64,000 nucleotides of DNA from Omphiscola glabra (GCA_964017045.1 OZ024802.1:28296793-28360792), one strand, 5' to 3'. Shown: positions 1 through 11,352, numbered from the stretch's first letter. Notes: generated by a model not told the origin, from the sequence alone. Made by a program: numbers and translations.

Positions 1-122
1 CATCCCATCACAATAGTCTGTGTCTGCTTCTTCAAAATACCATCCCATCACAATAGTCTGTGTCTGCTTCTTCAAAATACCATCCCATCCCCATTATATG
101 TGTCTGTTTCTTCAAAATACCA
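1..122. repeat. Tandem array, 40-bp unit, about 3 copies (cut by window edge)
   Basis: Units contain CATCCCATC followed by TGTGTCTGCTTCTTCAAAA. The first two copies are identical and the third has diverged. The array probably continues to the left of the window. Confidence 0.9.
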
Positions 123-565
123 TCCCCTGTTTATTTGTCCAAAGCAATGGACAGGTCTTTCCTAATGACTCGAAGCGCCTCCATGTCTATCAATTGTTGA
201 TGTTTTTGTCGGCCATGATAAGAATGCACAAGTTGTCACCTACATCTAATCACAGAGGTCAGCCAGGCACGTAGAAAACACGACGTGATTGATACTGACA
301 AGTCGTCTGCTATTTTAGATTGTGAATTGTGAATCTACCAGTTAAAAAATCATTTATAGAAGACAAAAGTGCATTTCCCCTGGAGGATATTCTGCCCCTC
401 TTCTTTAGTCTGGAAAAAAACATGTTTTTTATATGTTTTCCTGTGGGTTTTTTTAATGTTTTTTTTTTCGGGTGGTCAGAAAAGTAACGGGGATGCATGT
501 TTGGGGAATTATCTTTCAAACGATTACAGGCATGGGGTGGGCCGCATCAGGGTCCCTGACTTATC
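123..565. other. Spacer, no gene seen
   Basis: Mixed-composition DNA with T-rich runs near 420-475. The short open frames here show no recognisable motif and no convincing splice context. Confidence 0.5.
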
Positions 566-741
566 CTGGTAGTTAGTGTGGCTGTGGTGCCTCACCTCTC
601 AGGGAAATTAAAACCTGCTTTTTGCAACTCTTGCTCGGAGGAAAGAGTTTTCTGGTAGGTAGTAAATGTGGCTATGGTGCCTCATCTCTCAGGGAAATTA
701 AAACCTGCTTTTTGCTCCTGGCTCGGAGGAAAGAGTTTTCT
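566..741. repeat. Two-copy tandem duplication, 86-bp unit
   Basis: The segment starting CTGGTAG at 566 recurs at 652. Both copies hold CTCTCAGGGAAATTAAAACC and CTCGGAGGAAAGAGTTTTCT. They differ by small substitutions and indels. This looks like an array at its earliest, two-unit stage. Confidence 0.85.
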
Positions 742-1150
742 CCCCTTGTTGGGGGTTACAGAGTTTTATTTTCTTATATAGTGGGATTTTTTCCCCATTA
801 GGGAGAACACTTGGCAAGCTCAAATGTTTCTTTTTGATTCCCCTCGCCATATTAAAAATAGAATTAAAGACCCTCAACTTGCACCCAGTAGAGCCAGGTA
901 TTAAGCAGATGAGCCAGGTATTTTGAGAAAGCGATTTGACAAATATAAGTGAAATCTTGAATTGAGGAAAAAAGTGTGTGTGGGGGGGGGGGGGGGAGAC
1001 TGTGGCTTTCATTTTCATGAAAGCTTCAATCTCTAATCTGAGTGGGAGGAAAAAAAATGGGAAAAAGGGGGGGGGGGTAGCATTTCAATTTTTGTCTCGA
1101 CGGCCACTACACTTCTATGAGACAAAGAATTTGACCATGTTCACTTTGGA
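742..1150. other. Spacer with poly-G tracts
   Basis: No gene seen. It holds a run of about 14 G at 983-996 and another G run near 1068-1077. The open frames are short and unsupported. Confidence 0.5.
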
Positions 1151-1154
1151 TTGC

Positions 1155-2100
1155 ACTCTGTAAACCAATGTGAGCTGAAAGTGATTGAACTTTCTGTAAA
1201 CCAATGTGAACTGAAAGTGATTGAACTCTCTGTAAACCAATGTGAGCTGAAAGTGATTGAATTATCTGTAAACCATTGTGAACTGAAAGTGACTGAACTC
1301 TCTGTAAACCAATGTGAGTTGAAAGTGACTGAACTCTCTGTAAACCAATGTGAGTTGAAAGTGACTGAACTCTCTGTAAACCAATGTGAGTTGGAAGTGA
1401 CTGAACTCTCTGTAAACCAATGTGAGTTGAAAGTGACTGAACTCTCTGTAAACCAGTGTGAACTGAAAGTGATAGAACGCTCTGTAAACCATTGTGAACT
1501 GAAAATGACTGAACTCTCTGTAAACCAATGTGAGTTGAAATTGACTGAACTCTCTGTAAACCAATGTGAGTTGAAAGTGACTGAACTCTCTGTAAACCAA
1601 TGTGAGTTGAAATTGACTGAACTCTCTGTAAACCAATGTGAGTTGAAAGTGATTGGACTCTCTGTAAACCAATGTGAGTTGAAAGTGACTGAACTCTCTG
1701 TAAACCAATGTGAGTTGAAAGTGACTGAACTCTCTGTAAACCAATGTGAGTTGAAAGTGACTGAACTCTCTGTAAACCAATGTGAGTTGAAAGTGAATGA
1801 ACTCTCAGTAAACCAATGTGAGTTGAAATTGACTGAACTCTCTGTAAACCAATGTGAGTTGAAAGTGACTGAACTCTCTGTAAACCAATGTGAGTTGAAA
1901 GTGACTGAACTCTCTGTAAACCAATGTGAGTTGAAAGTGACTGAACTCTCTGTAAACCAATGTGAGTTGAAAGTGACTGAACTCTTTGTAAACCAATGTG
2001 AGTTGAAAGTGATTGAACGCTCTGTAAACCATTGTGAACTGAAAGTGACTGAACTCTCTGTAAACCAATGTGAGCTGAAAGTGACTGAACTCTCTGCATA
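1155..2100. repeat. Minisatellite, 36-bp unit, about 26 copies
   Basis: The core is TCTGTAAACCAATGTGAG followed by TTGAAAGTGACTGAACTC. The unit is a multiple of three and has no stops, so long frames are open on both strands (repeat peptide VNQCELKVTELS on plus). The protein-like frames follow from the unit length. Nothing such as a start context, signal peptide or splice site supports translation. A variant unit with AACGC...CATTGTGAACTG recurs near 1475-1500 and 2025-2040, hinting at block duplication. Confidence 0.95.
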
Positions 2101-2504
2101 GACTCGCGTTAACGTTTTTTGTGTTAATATACATGCCACCTTCTATTTTTTCTCACAAAGCGTCTTTCCTACCTTTCCTAAGGTAATGACACGCCTCTGC
2201 TTGGACTGTGGTTATTTGCAAAGGCTCTGGTGTTAGCTGGAGACCTTTGTCGGGCAACTGGCCGTAGTTAGTTATACGTGTCTACCCATCATTGATGTGG
2301 TTACTTCAATAAACTACACTCTAGTAGAAATTGAACACTTCTGTAAAATGGCGCCCTTTCGATCGAAATTTCTGGCTTGCGTTACCAGCCGACTAAATGA
2401 TGGTGTTTGCTCAGCGGTGTTGGTGGACAAACTGGTGTCTCAAAGTAGCTGTCTCGTCTTTTTCATAAGACTACGTTCTCTAGCAAAAAAAAAAGATTTC
2501 TCGC
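2101..2504. other. Spacer, no gene seen
   Basis: Unique-looking sequence between two arrays. A 72-codon plus frame starts at 2297 but ends in an A-run and the next array. I see no family motif in it. Confidence 0.5.
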
Positions 2505-3190
2505 TCTTAAGTTAATCCTCGCACTTAAATTCATCTCGCACTAAAGTTCATCTCGCACTTAAGTTCATCTTGCACTAAAGTTCATCCTCGCATTTAAGTT
2601 CATCTCGCACTTAAGTTCATCTCGCACTTAAGTTATCATCGCTCCAAATTTCATCTTCGCACTTGAGTTCATCCTCGCACTACAGTTTATCTCGCACTTA
2701 AATTCATCTCGCACTAAAGTTCACTCTCGCACTTAAATTCATCTCGCACTAAATTTCACTCTCGCACTTAATTGAATCCTCGTACTTAAGTTTATCCTCG
2801 CACATAAGATAATTCTCGCACTTAAGTTCATCTCGCACTTAAATTTCACTCCCACTTAAGTTCATCCTCACTTTTACGTTCATCCTCGCACTTAAGTTCA
2901 TCCTGACACTTTGGTTCATCCTCGTATTTAAGTTCATCATCGCACTAATGTTCAATCATCGCACTAAAGTTCATCCTCGCACTAAAGTTCATCCTGGCAC
3001 TTTGGTTCATCCTCGTATTTAAGTTCATCTCGCACTTAAATTTCACTCCCACTTAAGTTCATCCTGGCACTTTGGTTCATCCTCGTATTTAAGTTCATCA
3101 TCGCACTAAAGTTCAATCATCGCACTAAAGTTCATCCTCGCACTAAAGTTCATCTCACACTAAAGTTCATCCTCGCACTAAAGGTTATTT
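2505..3190. repeat. Degenerate minisatellite, about 18-19-bp unit, about 36 copies
   Basis: Variants of CTCGCACTTAAGTTCATC. Units differ in length by 1-3 bp, so the phase drifts and no long frame survives. A block with TGGCACTTTGGTTCATCC recurs around 2910, 2995 and 3065, which indicates higher-order duplication. Confidence 0.9.
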
Positions 3191-3329
3191 TTGCCATCTT
3201 TGAAAGAAAACTAACTGCGGGGTCTCGCCGCATGTTTCTGACCCTGTGTTTAGTAAAAAAAAACACGAGAAAGAGAACAACCCGCAGGTACAGAGAACCA
3301 CTGCTCCATAACAGCCACTCCTCAAAGAA

Positions 3330-3803
3330 TGCCATTGGTCCATTAGAACCACTGCACCATTAGAGCCATTGTTCTAAGACAGACCCCTTGCTCCAAGAGA
3401 GAGAGAGGCATTACTCCATGTGAACCACTGCTCCAAGAGGGAGCCATTACTCCACAAGAACCACTGATCCATGAGACCTCCTGCTCCATGAGAGCCATTG
3501 CTACATGAAAAACAGTGCTCCATGAGAGCCATTGCTCCATGAGCACCATTGCTCCATGAGAACCAGTTCTCCATGAGAGCCATTGCTCCATGAGAACCAG
3601 TGATCCATGAGAGCCATTGCTCCATGAGAACCAGTGCTCCATGAGAACCAGTGCTCCATAAGAGCCATTGCTCCATGAGAACCAGTGCTCCATGAGAGCC
3701 ATTGCTCCATGAGAACCAGTGCTCCATGAGAGCCATTGCTCCATGAGAGCCACTGCTCCAAGAGAGCCGTTGATCCATGAGAACCGGTGTTCCATGAGAG
3801 CCA
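3330..3803. repeat. Minisatellite, 18-bp unit (36-bp dimer), about 26 copies
   Basis: The unit alternates TCCATGAGAGCCATTGC and TCCATGAGAACCAGTGC. The dimer is clear at 3520-3745 and decays towards 3330. The minus-strand frames of 100-150 codons (HGALVLMEQWLSW type) are products of the 18-bp period. Confidence 0.92.
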
Positions 3804-4140
3804 CATCACGTGACTCTGTTCTTAAACATCTTTAATTAAAACGTCTCTCTTCCCTTCCCCAACCCTTCGTCCAGTAGCTCCCCCCCCCCTTCCTACTCAA
3901 CCCTCGTCGGATTGACCAATGATTGAAATGTACACAGCTGGTCAGCAATGTTGACTGAGACTTGGACCACTCAGCGTCATACTATAGCCCATAAAATCAA
4001 AGTACCAGGGCGCAGATCTGTAATTGACGTCAGAGGCCGATTTGACGGTTTGGTTAAATACAAGGGTATTACAGGGTACAATCCACTCCTTCACTTGAGA
4101 TCATTCTATTTGACTATGCGTCTAGGGAGACATGCAAATA
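3804..4140. other. Spacer, no confirmed gene
   Basis: Contains a C-run near 3880 and a perfect TGACGTCA at about 4026-4033. A 67-codon plus frame at 3948 has no recognisable domain. Confidence 0.45.
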
Positions 4141-4990
4141 AATCTTTATGACTAATCTCTAGCTGGACCAGAGATAAATCCATGTGACTAGCATCTAGCT
4201 CAGCGGTTCTCACCCTGTGGGTCGCGACCCGTTTGGGGTCGAATGACCCTTACAAAGGGGTCTGAAAACATAATATTATATTTATGAATTAGCAACGCAA
4301 ATAATATGGTTGGGGGTTGCCACAACATGAGGAACTGTATTAAAGAGTCGCGGCATTAGGAAGGTTGAGAACCAGTGATCTAGCTGGACCAGCCTATAAA
4401 TCTGTGTTACTAACATCTAGCCGGACCAGCCGATAAATCTGTGTTACTAACATCTAGCCAGACCATCCGATAAATCTGTGTTACTAACATCTAGCTGGAC
4501 CAGGCAATAAATTTACGTGACTTTCATCTAGCGAGACCTGGGAGTATTCTATGTGACTATCATTTACCTAGACCTTGGAGTATTCTATGTGACTATCATT
4601 TACCTAGACCTTGGAGTATTCTATGTGACTATCATTCACCTAGACCTTGGAGTATTCTATGTGACTATCATTTACCTAGACCTTGGAGTATTCTATGTGA
4701 CTATCATTTACCTAGACCTTGGAGTATTCTATGTGACTATCATTCACCTAGACCTTGGAGTATTCTATGTGACTACCATTTACCTAGACCTTGGAGTATT
4801 CTATGTGACTATCATCTGGCTAGAGTGAGATTATTCTTTGTGACTATCATTTACCTAGACCTGGGAGTATTCTATATGACTATCATCTAGCTAGACCTGG
4901 GAGTAATCTATGTGACTACCAACTGGCTAGAGTGAGATTATTCTTTGTGACTATCATCTAGCTAGACCTGGGAATATTCTTTGTGACATT
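4141..4990. repeat. Minisatellite, about 36-37-bp unit, interrupted by a hAT element
   Basis: The left part (4141-4192 and 4386-4530) has units with CATCTAGCTGGACCAG and ATAAATCTGTGTTACTAA. The right part has TATGTGACTATCATTTACCT followed by AGACCTTGGAGTATTC, near-identical over 4548-4820 and diverged after that. The two halves look like divergent versions of the same unit. A SPIN-like element at 4201-4377 lies inside. Confidence 0.9.
4201..4377. mobile_element. SPIN-like non-autonomous hAT element A, 8-bp TSD
   Basis: The termini are CAGCGGTTCTCA and, at the far end, TGAGAACCAGTG, which form an inverted repeat. The direct repeat ATCTAGCT flanks it exactly at 4193-4200 and 4378-4385, the 8-bp duplication expected of hAT transposase. 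Inside are TGTGGGTCGCGACCC and, on the right, GTCGCGGCATTAGGAAGG. The motif set matches what I recall of the SPIN hAT family. At 177 bp it is a deletion derivative with no transposase. It landed within a minisatellite unit, so the array is older than the insertion. Confidence 0.88.
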
Positions 4991-5705
4991 CCGAATTTCA
5001 CAACTAAAAATCGTGTGGTTTTTTTTTTGTTTTTTTTTTAAGATCTACTCTAAATCTCGTACAAATTTCCCACGCCCCTAAACTGTATTTTGCGCAAAAT
5101 TGAAAATGAAATAGTTTTTATATTTTTAAAAAAAAATTGTATTCCCCGATTTGTTCCCGCCCTTTATCTATATTTAGGGATCTTAAAAAAATAGATATTT
5201 ATAATTTATGTATCTATTTTTAAAGATTAAGTTTTCACGACTGTGAAATGTTGGGGGTTTCTTATACATTGTCCACATAAAAATGCCGCCCCCCCCCAAC
5301 CCCCTTTTTCTCTCGATGTTTCACATTTTAAAGATATTATCACGAAATATTTTATCTTTTTTTTAACAAATATAAAACTATTGTTATACTTCATTAATAC
5401 GTGCCCGCCCCTGGTCCTTCACCTTGAATCTGATAATATAATATATACTATTTTGAAAAATTGAAACATTACGGTGTACCTACTTTTAAAGGAAATATTT
5501 TATCTCTCACACTTACATACATTAATTAAAATATATATGTTTTAACAATAATTTTACAATTATTTCTAAATCAGAATACATATACTTTCATAGTAAAAAT
5601 TAAATATGTTAACATAAGAGCATATTGATTTCATGGGAATTAAATTGATTTCATTCCATTAAAATAAAAACACCATTATGGTTTTGTTTGTTGTTAGAAA
5701 ACCAT
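4991..5705. other. AT-rich spacer
   Basis: Strongly AT-rich DNA with T and A runs and a C-run near 5288. I see no gene, array or transposon ends. Confidence 0.6.
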
Positions 5706-5720
5706 TTAGTGCAGGAATTT

Positions 5721-6024
5721 GAATACAGGCTGGACTTTTTCTCTTACCTTTCCCCGGTGAAGGACTACCTTGGCACGTAGTTCTGGCGTCTAGACAACAA
5801 TCGGGATCCCACCTGCCGGCATTGCAGCCTGGTCCCGGAAACGCTGGCGCATCTGTTGACCGAATGTCCCTCGCTGGAGCTTCCGGGGGAGGCCAAGGCG
5901 GTGGGGGAACCCTACGTGAGGAAAATGTTGTATGGCACAGCTCAGCAGATGGAGTTGATTGCCAATTTACTAGCCGGGGTCTTAAGAGAGTGATCTCAGG
6001 CCCTCACCAGAATATGTGTGTTAG
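5721..6024 (+). mobile_element. 5'-truncated LINE (non-LTR retrotransposon) ORF2 tail, 15-bp TSD
   Basis: The reading frame from 5721 ends at TGA 5991-5993 and encodes the C-terminus of a LINE ORF2. It has a CCHC zinc knuckle (C 5814, C 5823, H 5850, C 5865; spacing C-x2-C-x8-H-x4-C) in the context PTCRHCSLVPETLAHLLTEC. This knuckle after the reverse transcriptase is typical of Jockey/I/R1-type elements. An in-frame TAG at 5778-5780 shows it is dead. Only about 31 bp of 3' UTR follows and there is no poly(A). TTAGTGCAGGAATTT flanks it at 5706-5720 and 6025-6039, the target duplication of target-primed reverse transcription. Confidence 0.88.
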
Positions 6025-6039
6025 TTAGTGCAGGAATTT

Positions 6040-6485
6040 TAGTTGTTTTTTTAAATAGTTTTTTCGTGACTCTTTGATCACAAACGTACACGCTGTCGGT
6101 TTCTGATGCAAGCACGGGAAATGTTATATTGTGTGCTATAGATATCAGCGATGCATGATCAGCTTAGGTCAGTCATATATAATCTAATATATATAGATAT
6201 AGATATATATAAACTGCGGTATAGAAGGGGGTTGGGAAATTAGAATATTAATATAGTTCAAGGGGCGTGAAAAATATATGCGGTTGCAAACCTGGGGGGG
6301 GGGGGGGGCAGAACTAATTGGGATTTTTTAAAGTGTGTTACCTGAATGTTTTGTTAAGTAACTTTAGTAGATGGGAAGATCACGTGTTGCCGCCGCCATT
6401 GTTTATATAGCAAATGATTTAATAAAAATCCTTATTATGGAAGAAAATGAGTTTGGAAAAAGGGGGGGGGGGGTAATCGCGTATA
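6040..6485. other. Spacer, no gene seen
   Basis: AT-rich, with a TATA-type simple stretch near 6175-6210 and G-runs at about 6294-6308 and 6463-6473. Confidence 0.5.
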
Positions 6486-9275
6486 CCAGGCAAGTCGTGC
6501 GGTTACACCAGCAGCCAAGCCACTAGCAACAACAACATGCTGGATGCGTTTCTCTGTTCCACTGTCCAGATACCAGCGGCCATGCCACTAGCAACCACAA
6601 CATGCTGGATGCGTTTCTCTGTTCCACTGTTCAGATACCAGCGGCCAAGCCACTAGCAACAACAACATGCTGGATGCGTTTCTCTGTTCCACTGTCCAGA
6701 TACCAGCGGCCATACCACTAGCAACAACAACATGCTGGATGCGTTTCTCTGTTCCACTGTCCAGATACCAACGGCCATGCCACTAGCAACAACAACATGC
6801 TGGATGCGTTTCTCTGTTCCACTGTCCAGATACCAGCGGCCATGCCACTAGCAACAACAACATGCTGGATGCGTTTCTCTGTTCCACTGTCCAGATACCA
6901 ACGGCCAAGCCACTAGCAACAACAACATGCTGGATGCGTTTCTCTGTTCCACTGTCCAGATACCAGCGGCCATGCCACTAGCAACAACAACATGCTGGAT
7001 GCGTTTCTCTGTTCCACTGTCCAGATACCAACGGCCATGCCTCTAGCAACCACAACATGCTGGATGCGTTTCTCTGTTCCACTGTCCAGATACCAACGGC
7101 CATGCCACTAGCAACAACAACATGCTGGATGCGTTTCTCTGTTCCACTGTCCAGATACCAGCGGCCATACCACTAGCAACAACAACATGCTGGATGCGTT
7201 TCTCTGTTCTACTGTCCAGATACCAGCGGCCAAGCCACTAGCAACAACAACATGCTGGATGCGTTTCTCTGTTCTACTGTCCAGATACCAGCGGCCAAGC
7301 CACTAGCAACAACAACATGCTGGATGCGTTTCTCTGTTCCACTGGCCAGAATCCAGAAGCCATACCACTAGCAACAACAACATGCTGGATGCGTTTCTCT
7401 GTTCCACTGGCCAGAATCCAGAAGCCATGCCACTAGCAACAACATGCTGGATGCGTTTCTCTGTTCCACTGTCCAGATACCAACGGCCATACCACTAGCA
7501 ACAACAACATGCTGGATGCGTTTCTCTGTTCTACTGTTCAGATACCAGCGGCCATACCACTAGCAACAACAACATGCTGGATGCGTTTCTCTGTTCCACT
7601 GTCCAGATACCAGCGGCCATGCCACTAGCAACAACATGCTGGATGCGTTTCTCTGTTCCACTGTCCAGATACCAGCGGCCATACCACTAGCAACAACAAC
7701 ATGCTGGATGCGTTTCTCTGTTCTACTGTTCAGATACCAGCGGCCAAGCCACTAGCAACAACAATATGCTGGATGCGTTTCTCTGTTCCACTGTCCAGAT
7801 ACCAGCGGCCATGCCACTAGCAACAACAACATGCTGGATGCGTTTCTCTGTTCCACTGTCCAGATACCAGCGGCCAAGCCACTAGCAACAACAACATGCT
7901 GGATGCGTTTCTCTGTTCCACTGGTCAGAATCCAGAAGCCATACCACTAGCAACAACAACATGCTGGATGCGTTTCTCTGTTCCACTGTCCAGATACCAG
8001 CGGCCATGCCACTAGCAACAACAACATGCTGGATGCGTTTCTCTGTTCCACTGTCCAGATACCAGCGGCCATACCACTAGCAACAACAACATGCTGGATG
8101 CGTTTCTCTGTTCCACTGTCCAGATACCAGCGGCCAAGCCTCTAGCAACCACAACATGCTGGATGCGTTTCTCTGTTCCACTGTCCAGATACCAACGGCC
8201 ATGCCACTAGCAACAACAACATGCTGGATGCGTTTCTCTGTTCCACTGTCCAGATACCAGCGGCCATACCACTAGCAACAACAACATGCTGGATGCGTTT
8301 CTCTGTTCCACTGTCCAGATACCAGCGGCCATACCACTAGCAACAACAACATGCTGGATGCGTTTCTCTGTTCCACTGTCCAGATACCAGCGGCCATGCC
8401 ACTAGCAACAACAACATGCTGGATGCGTTTCTCTGTTCCACTGTCCAGATACCAGCGGCCATACCACTAGCAACAACAACATGCTGGATGCGTTTCTCTG
8501 TTCCACTGTCCAGATACCAGCGGCCATACCACTAGCAACAACAACATGCTGGATGCGTTTCTCTGTTCTACTGTTCAGATACCAGCGGCCATACCACTAG
8601 CAACAACAACATGCTGGATGCGTTTCTCTGTTCCACTGTCCAGATACCAGCGGCCAAGCCACTAGCAACAACAACATGCTGGATGCGTTTCTCTGTTCTA
8701 CTGTTCAGATACCAGCGGCCATGCCACTAGCAACAACAACATGCTGGATGCGTTTCTATGTTCCACTGTCCAGATACCAGCGGCCATACCACTAGCAACC
8801 ACAACATGATGGATGCGTTTCTCTGTTCCACTGGTCAGAATCCAGAAGCCATGCCACTAGCAACAACATGCTGGATGCGTTTCTCTGTTCCACTGGTCAG
8901 AATCCAGAAGCCATGCCACTAGCAACAACATGCTGGATGCGTTTCTCTGTTCCACTGGTCAGAATCCAGAAGCCATGCCACTAGCAACAACATGCTGGAT
9001 GCGTTTCTCTGTTCCACTGGCCAGAATCCAGAAGCCATGCCACTAGCAACAACATGCTGGATGCGTTTCTCTGTTCCACTGGTCAGAATCCAGAAGCCAT
9101 GCCACTAGCAACAACATGCTGGATGCGTTTCTCTGTTCCACTGGTCAGAATCCAGAAGCCATGCCACTAGCAACAACAACATGCTGGATGCGTTTCTATG
9201 TTCCACTGTCCAGATACCAGCGGCCAAGCCACTAGCAACAACAACATGCTGGATGCGTTTCTATGTTCCACTGTG
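6486..9275. repeat. Large minisatellite, 65-bp unit, about 43 copies
   Basis: The core is CACTAGCAACAACAACATGC then TGGATGCGTTTCTCTGTTCC. Two unit types occur: type A has ATACCAGCGGCCA and type B has GAATCCAGAAGCCAT. Type B is scattered around 7345-7430 and 7930, then forms an almost pure run at 8830-9175, where a CAA triplet is also lost to give 62-bp units. The half GCTGGATGCGTTTCT is almost invariant in all copies. The unit length is not a multiple of three and no long frame exists. Confidence 0.96.
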
Positions 9276-9584
9276 CAATTTTACCTGAATACAATTATTT
9301 CGTAACAATGAACGCGCCTTTAACATAATTTCATTTTAGTATACGGAGCACTCTTAACCTTCAGAATATTCATTTTACCCCAATTGTTTGGTGGTCATTT
9401 ACCACGGTTCACCGACCGCTAACCTAGACCTGGAAATAGTCTATGTGCCCAAAGTGTAGCTGACCTGAAGAGCAATTTTATGTGACTATTGCCTTGCTGG
9501 ACTCAGGATTAGGTTAATATAATGTCAATGTCCGTGCGCTTTTAGACTTTACTTTTAAATTTGGACACACCAAGGGTAATGTCA
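9276..9584. other. Spacer, no gene seen
   Basis: Unique sequence. Phrases such as ACCTAGACCTGGAAATAGTC near 9422 and TATGTGACTATTGCC near 9480 recall the 4540-4990 array, so this may be a decayed outlier of it. Confidence 0.45.
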
Positions 9585-9700
9585 GTGTCAGCAGTCAGTA
9601 TCAGCAGTCTGCGTCAGCAGTCAGTGCCAGCAGTCAGCGTTAGTAGTCATAGTCAGCGTCAGCAGTCATAGTCAGCAGTCAGAGTCAGCAGTCCCTACTT
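9585..9700. repeat. Degenerate short-unit array (GTCAGCA core)
   Basis: Repeats of CAGTCAGCGTCAGCAGTC-like words with a 6/12-bp period, irregular in length. Confidence 0.8.
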
Positions 9701-9769
9701 TAAATCTCATCAAAGTTACCAACTTATTTCGTCTAATATTTAAATTAGCCTACTATTTTAGATACATCC

Positions 9770-9862
9770 CCCTCTCTTTTTTTCCGTCCCTCCATCCACC
9801 ACTCACTCCATCCATCACTCGCTCCGTCCATTACTAACTCCATCCCTCACTTTCTTCATCCT
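9770..9862. repeat. Degenerate CATC/CACTC simple-repeat tract
   Basis: Words such as CCATCCATCACTCGCTC recur with a period of about 18-20 bp. Confidence 0.7.
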
Positions 9863-9914
9863 TCGTTTTTTCCCCAATGGCATGCTTTCTTATCTACCCA
9901 CCCCATTATATAGC

Positions 9915-10110
9915 CCCCCCTCTCTCTCTCTCAATCTCTCTCATTCTGTTTCACTCTCTCTCTCCCCCCCCCCATTGTGTCTCTCTCTCATTCTGTCTCT
10001 CTATCTCTCTCTCTCCCATTCTATCTCTCCCATTCTGTCTCTCTTTTTCATTCACTTTCTCTCTCTATCTTTCTCCCTCTCTGTCCCCCACCCTCTCACT
10101 ATCTCCTTCC
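9915..10110. repeat. Polypyrimidine CT-rich low-complexity tract
   Basis: Almost pure C/T on the plus strand (TCTCTCTC with CCC and TTT interruptions). The Ser/Leu-rich plus frames across it come from the composition. It runs into the acceptor-like sequence of the candidate exon at 10193. Confidence 0.9.
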
Positions 10111-10192
10111 CTACAAGTGGTCTATACCTCACCCACCTTCCACATCCACCCATCCACCAACTCCACCCTTCCCCCACACCCTTTGTCATCAG

Positions 10193-10285
10193 CCCGCGCC
10201 CCGTGCGTGCGGCTCACGAGACCAGGCCCTGAGGAGGAACGTGTCTCAGCGAGCGCGTAGTTTGAGTGATGTGACGGCCGTGGAG
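10193..10285 (+). CDS. Candidate internal coding exon, 31 codons, product unknown
   Basis: A pyrimidine-rich stretch ends in TTTGTCATCAG at 10192, a good splice acceptor. The next 93 nt are clearly GC-richer than the surroundings and open in one frame, with peptide motifs ALRRNVSQRARS and SLSDVTAVE. GAG is followed by GTACTT at 10286, an acceptable donor; a stronger GTAAGT lies at 10408 and the frame stays open to it. With the first donor the exon is a multiple of three (phase 0-0). The other two plus frames contain stops. I recognise no domain. It may belong to the same gene as the exons near 58-61 kb, whose first exon also starts in phase 0, but that is speculation. Confidence 0.35.
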
Positions 10286-10654
10286 GTACTTCCTCTAAAT
10301 TCAACTCAGTTTGTTTACATAATAGCACGCGCTACTGGGGACTTTGTCATTCAGGACGGCTACTTGATTTTCTTCCACCGGTTCACACAGCTACACAATT
10401 TATTTCGTAAGTTTTTTTTTTTTTTTTTTCTTTATTATTTTGTTTTTTTTTAAATTTTCGTTTAAGATGTTTTCATACTAGTTGGGTCAAAGCAACCACA
10501 CTGCGCATGTAGAATACTATTCATTTCTCGTTTCTAATATTACTGACAGACAGGCCCTTTCAAGACTATCGCAAATTGCATAAAAGTTTATCATAGAGAT
10601 GTCTTTTGTGTGCATTAGGCACGTTCGTGATGAATGCACACCTGGGAAAACAGC
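10286..10654. other. Spacer with T-runs
   Basis: A T-rich block lies at 10408-10455. Nothing else is recognisable apart from the possible exon extension noted at 10193. Confidence 0.4.
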
Positions 10655-10722
10655 GAATGAGAGCGTAGCGCTGTGCGCAATGAGAGCTTGGCGCTGTGCG
10701 CAATGAGAGCGGGGCGGACAAG
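10655..10722. repeat. Short array, 26-bp unit, about 2.7 copies
   Basis: CGCTGTGCGCAATGAGAGC repeats with AGCG/TTGG variants between copies. Confidence 0.85.
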
Positions 10723-10988
10723 AACGATCCACTCGGGAAATACGATTGAAGATGAGACACGTAAATTTCATCAAGGTTTTTTTTTAATTGACACTAAAGT
10801 AGCGTAAATATTTTATCATTATTTATGTTTAGGTACCATGCTCCAAATATTTTATTCCGTTAGGTTATTCTGTACGACTGTTAGGGATATATTTTTTTAT
10901 TAAAACATAACTCATTTAGTTACTTCACACTTCCATCTTTTCGGCGTGTTTGTGTGCGTGTGTATGTGTGTCGTTCTTGTGTTGCTGT

Positions 10989-11115
10989 GGGGCCGTCCAT
11001 CAAGTACGTCACACTATTTTTTGACAATTATTATATCCCCACGTCCCTTCTGTCACAATGTGACCCAAACCTCGGACTCACCCCCCCCCCCCCCCCAAAC
11101 CACCAAATCGTCACA
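10989..11115. mobile_element. Degraded MITE-like sequence with GGGGCCGTCC end
   Basis: The left end GGGGCCGTCCATCAAGTACG, the TACGTCAC motif and a C-run followed by ATCGTCACAC give a decayed palindromic layout. It resembles the clearer Harbinger-like element at 35236-35364, but the right terminus and target duplication are not recognisable. Confidence 0.4.
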
Positions 11116-11167
11116 CTAAAAAAAAATTAAGTTGTTTTATAAATTAATAGCTAATTGAAATTCAATT

Positions 11168-11352
11168 TAAAACACACTTCACAAAACACACTTTACAAAA
11201 CACACTTCACAAAACACACTTCACAAAACACACTTCACAAAACACACTTTACGAAACACACTACACAAAACACACTTCACAAAACACACTTCACAAAACA
11301 CACTTCGCAAAACACGCTTCACAAAACAAACTTCACAAAACTAACTTCACTT
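11168..11352. repeat. Minisatellite, 14-bp unit, about 13 copies
   Basis: The unit is CTTCACAAAACACA with a few substitutions. The repeating KTHFT-type plus frame is an artefact of composition. Confidence 0.95.

Noticed and set aside
1107..2139. 330-codon frames on both strands over the first 36-bp array
   Set aside because: Pure period-12-codon artefact. Several frames on both strands are equally open.
6486..9275. CRISPR-like repeated units
   Set aside because: There are no unique spacers between units, the units are contiguous, and the DNA is eukaryotic. The same reasoning applies to all other arrays here.
9877..10260. Ser/Leu/Pro-rich overlapping plus frames
   Set aside because: They translate a CT-rich low-complexity tract. 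Only the final GC-rich part from 10193 was kept as a possible exon.
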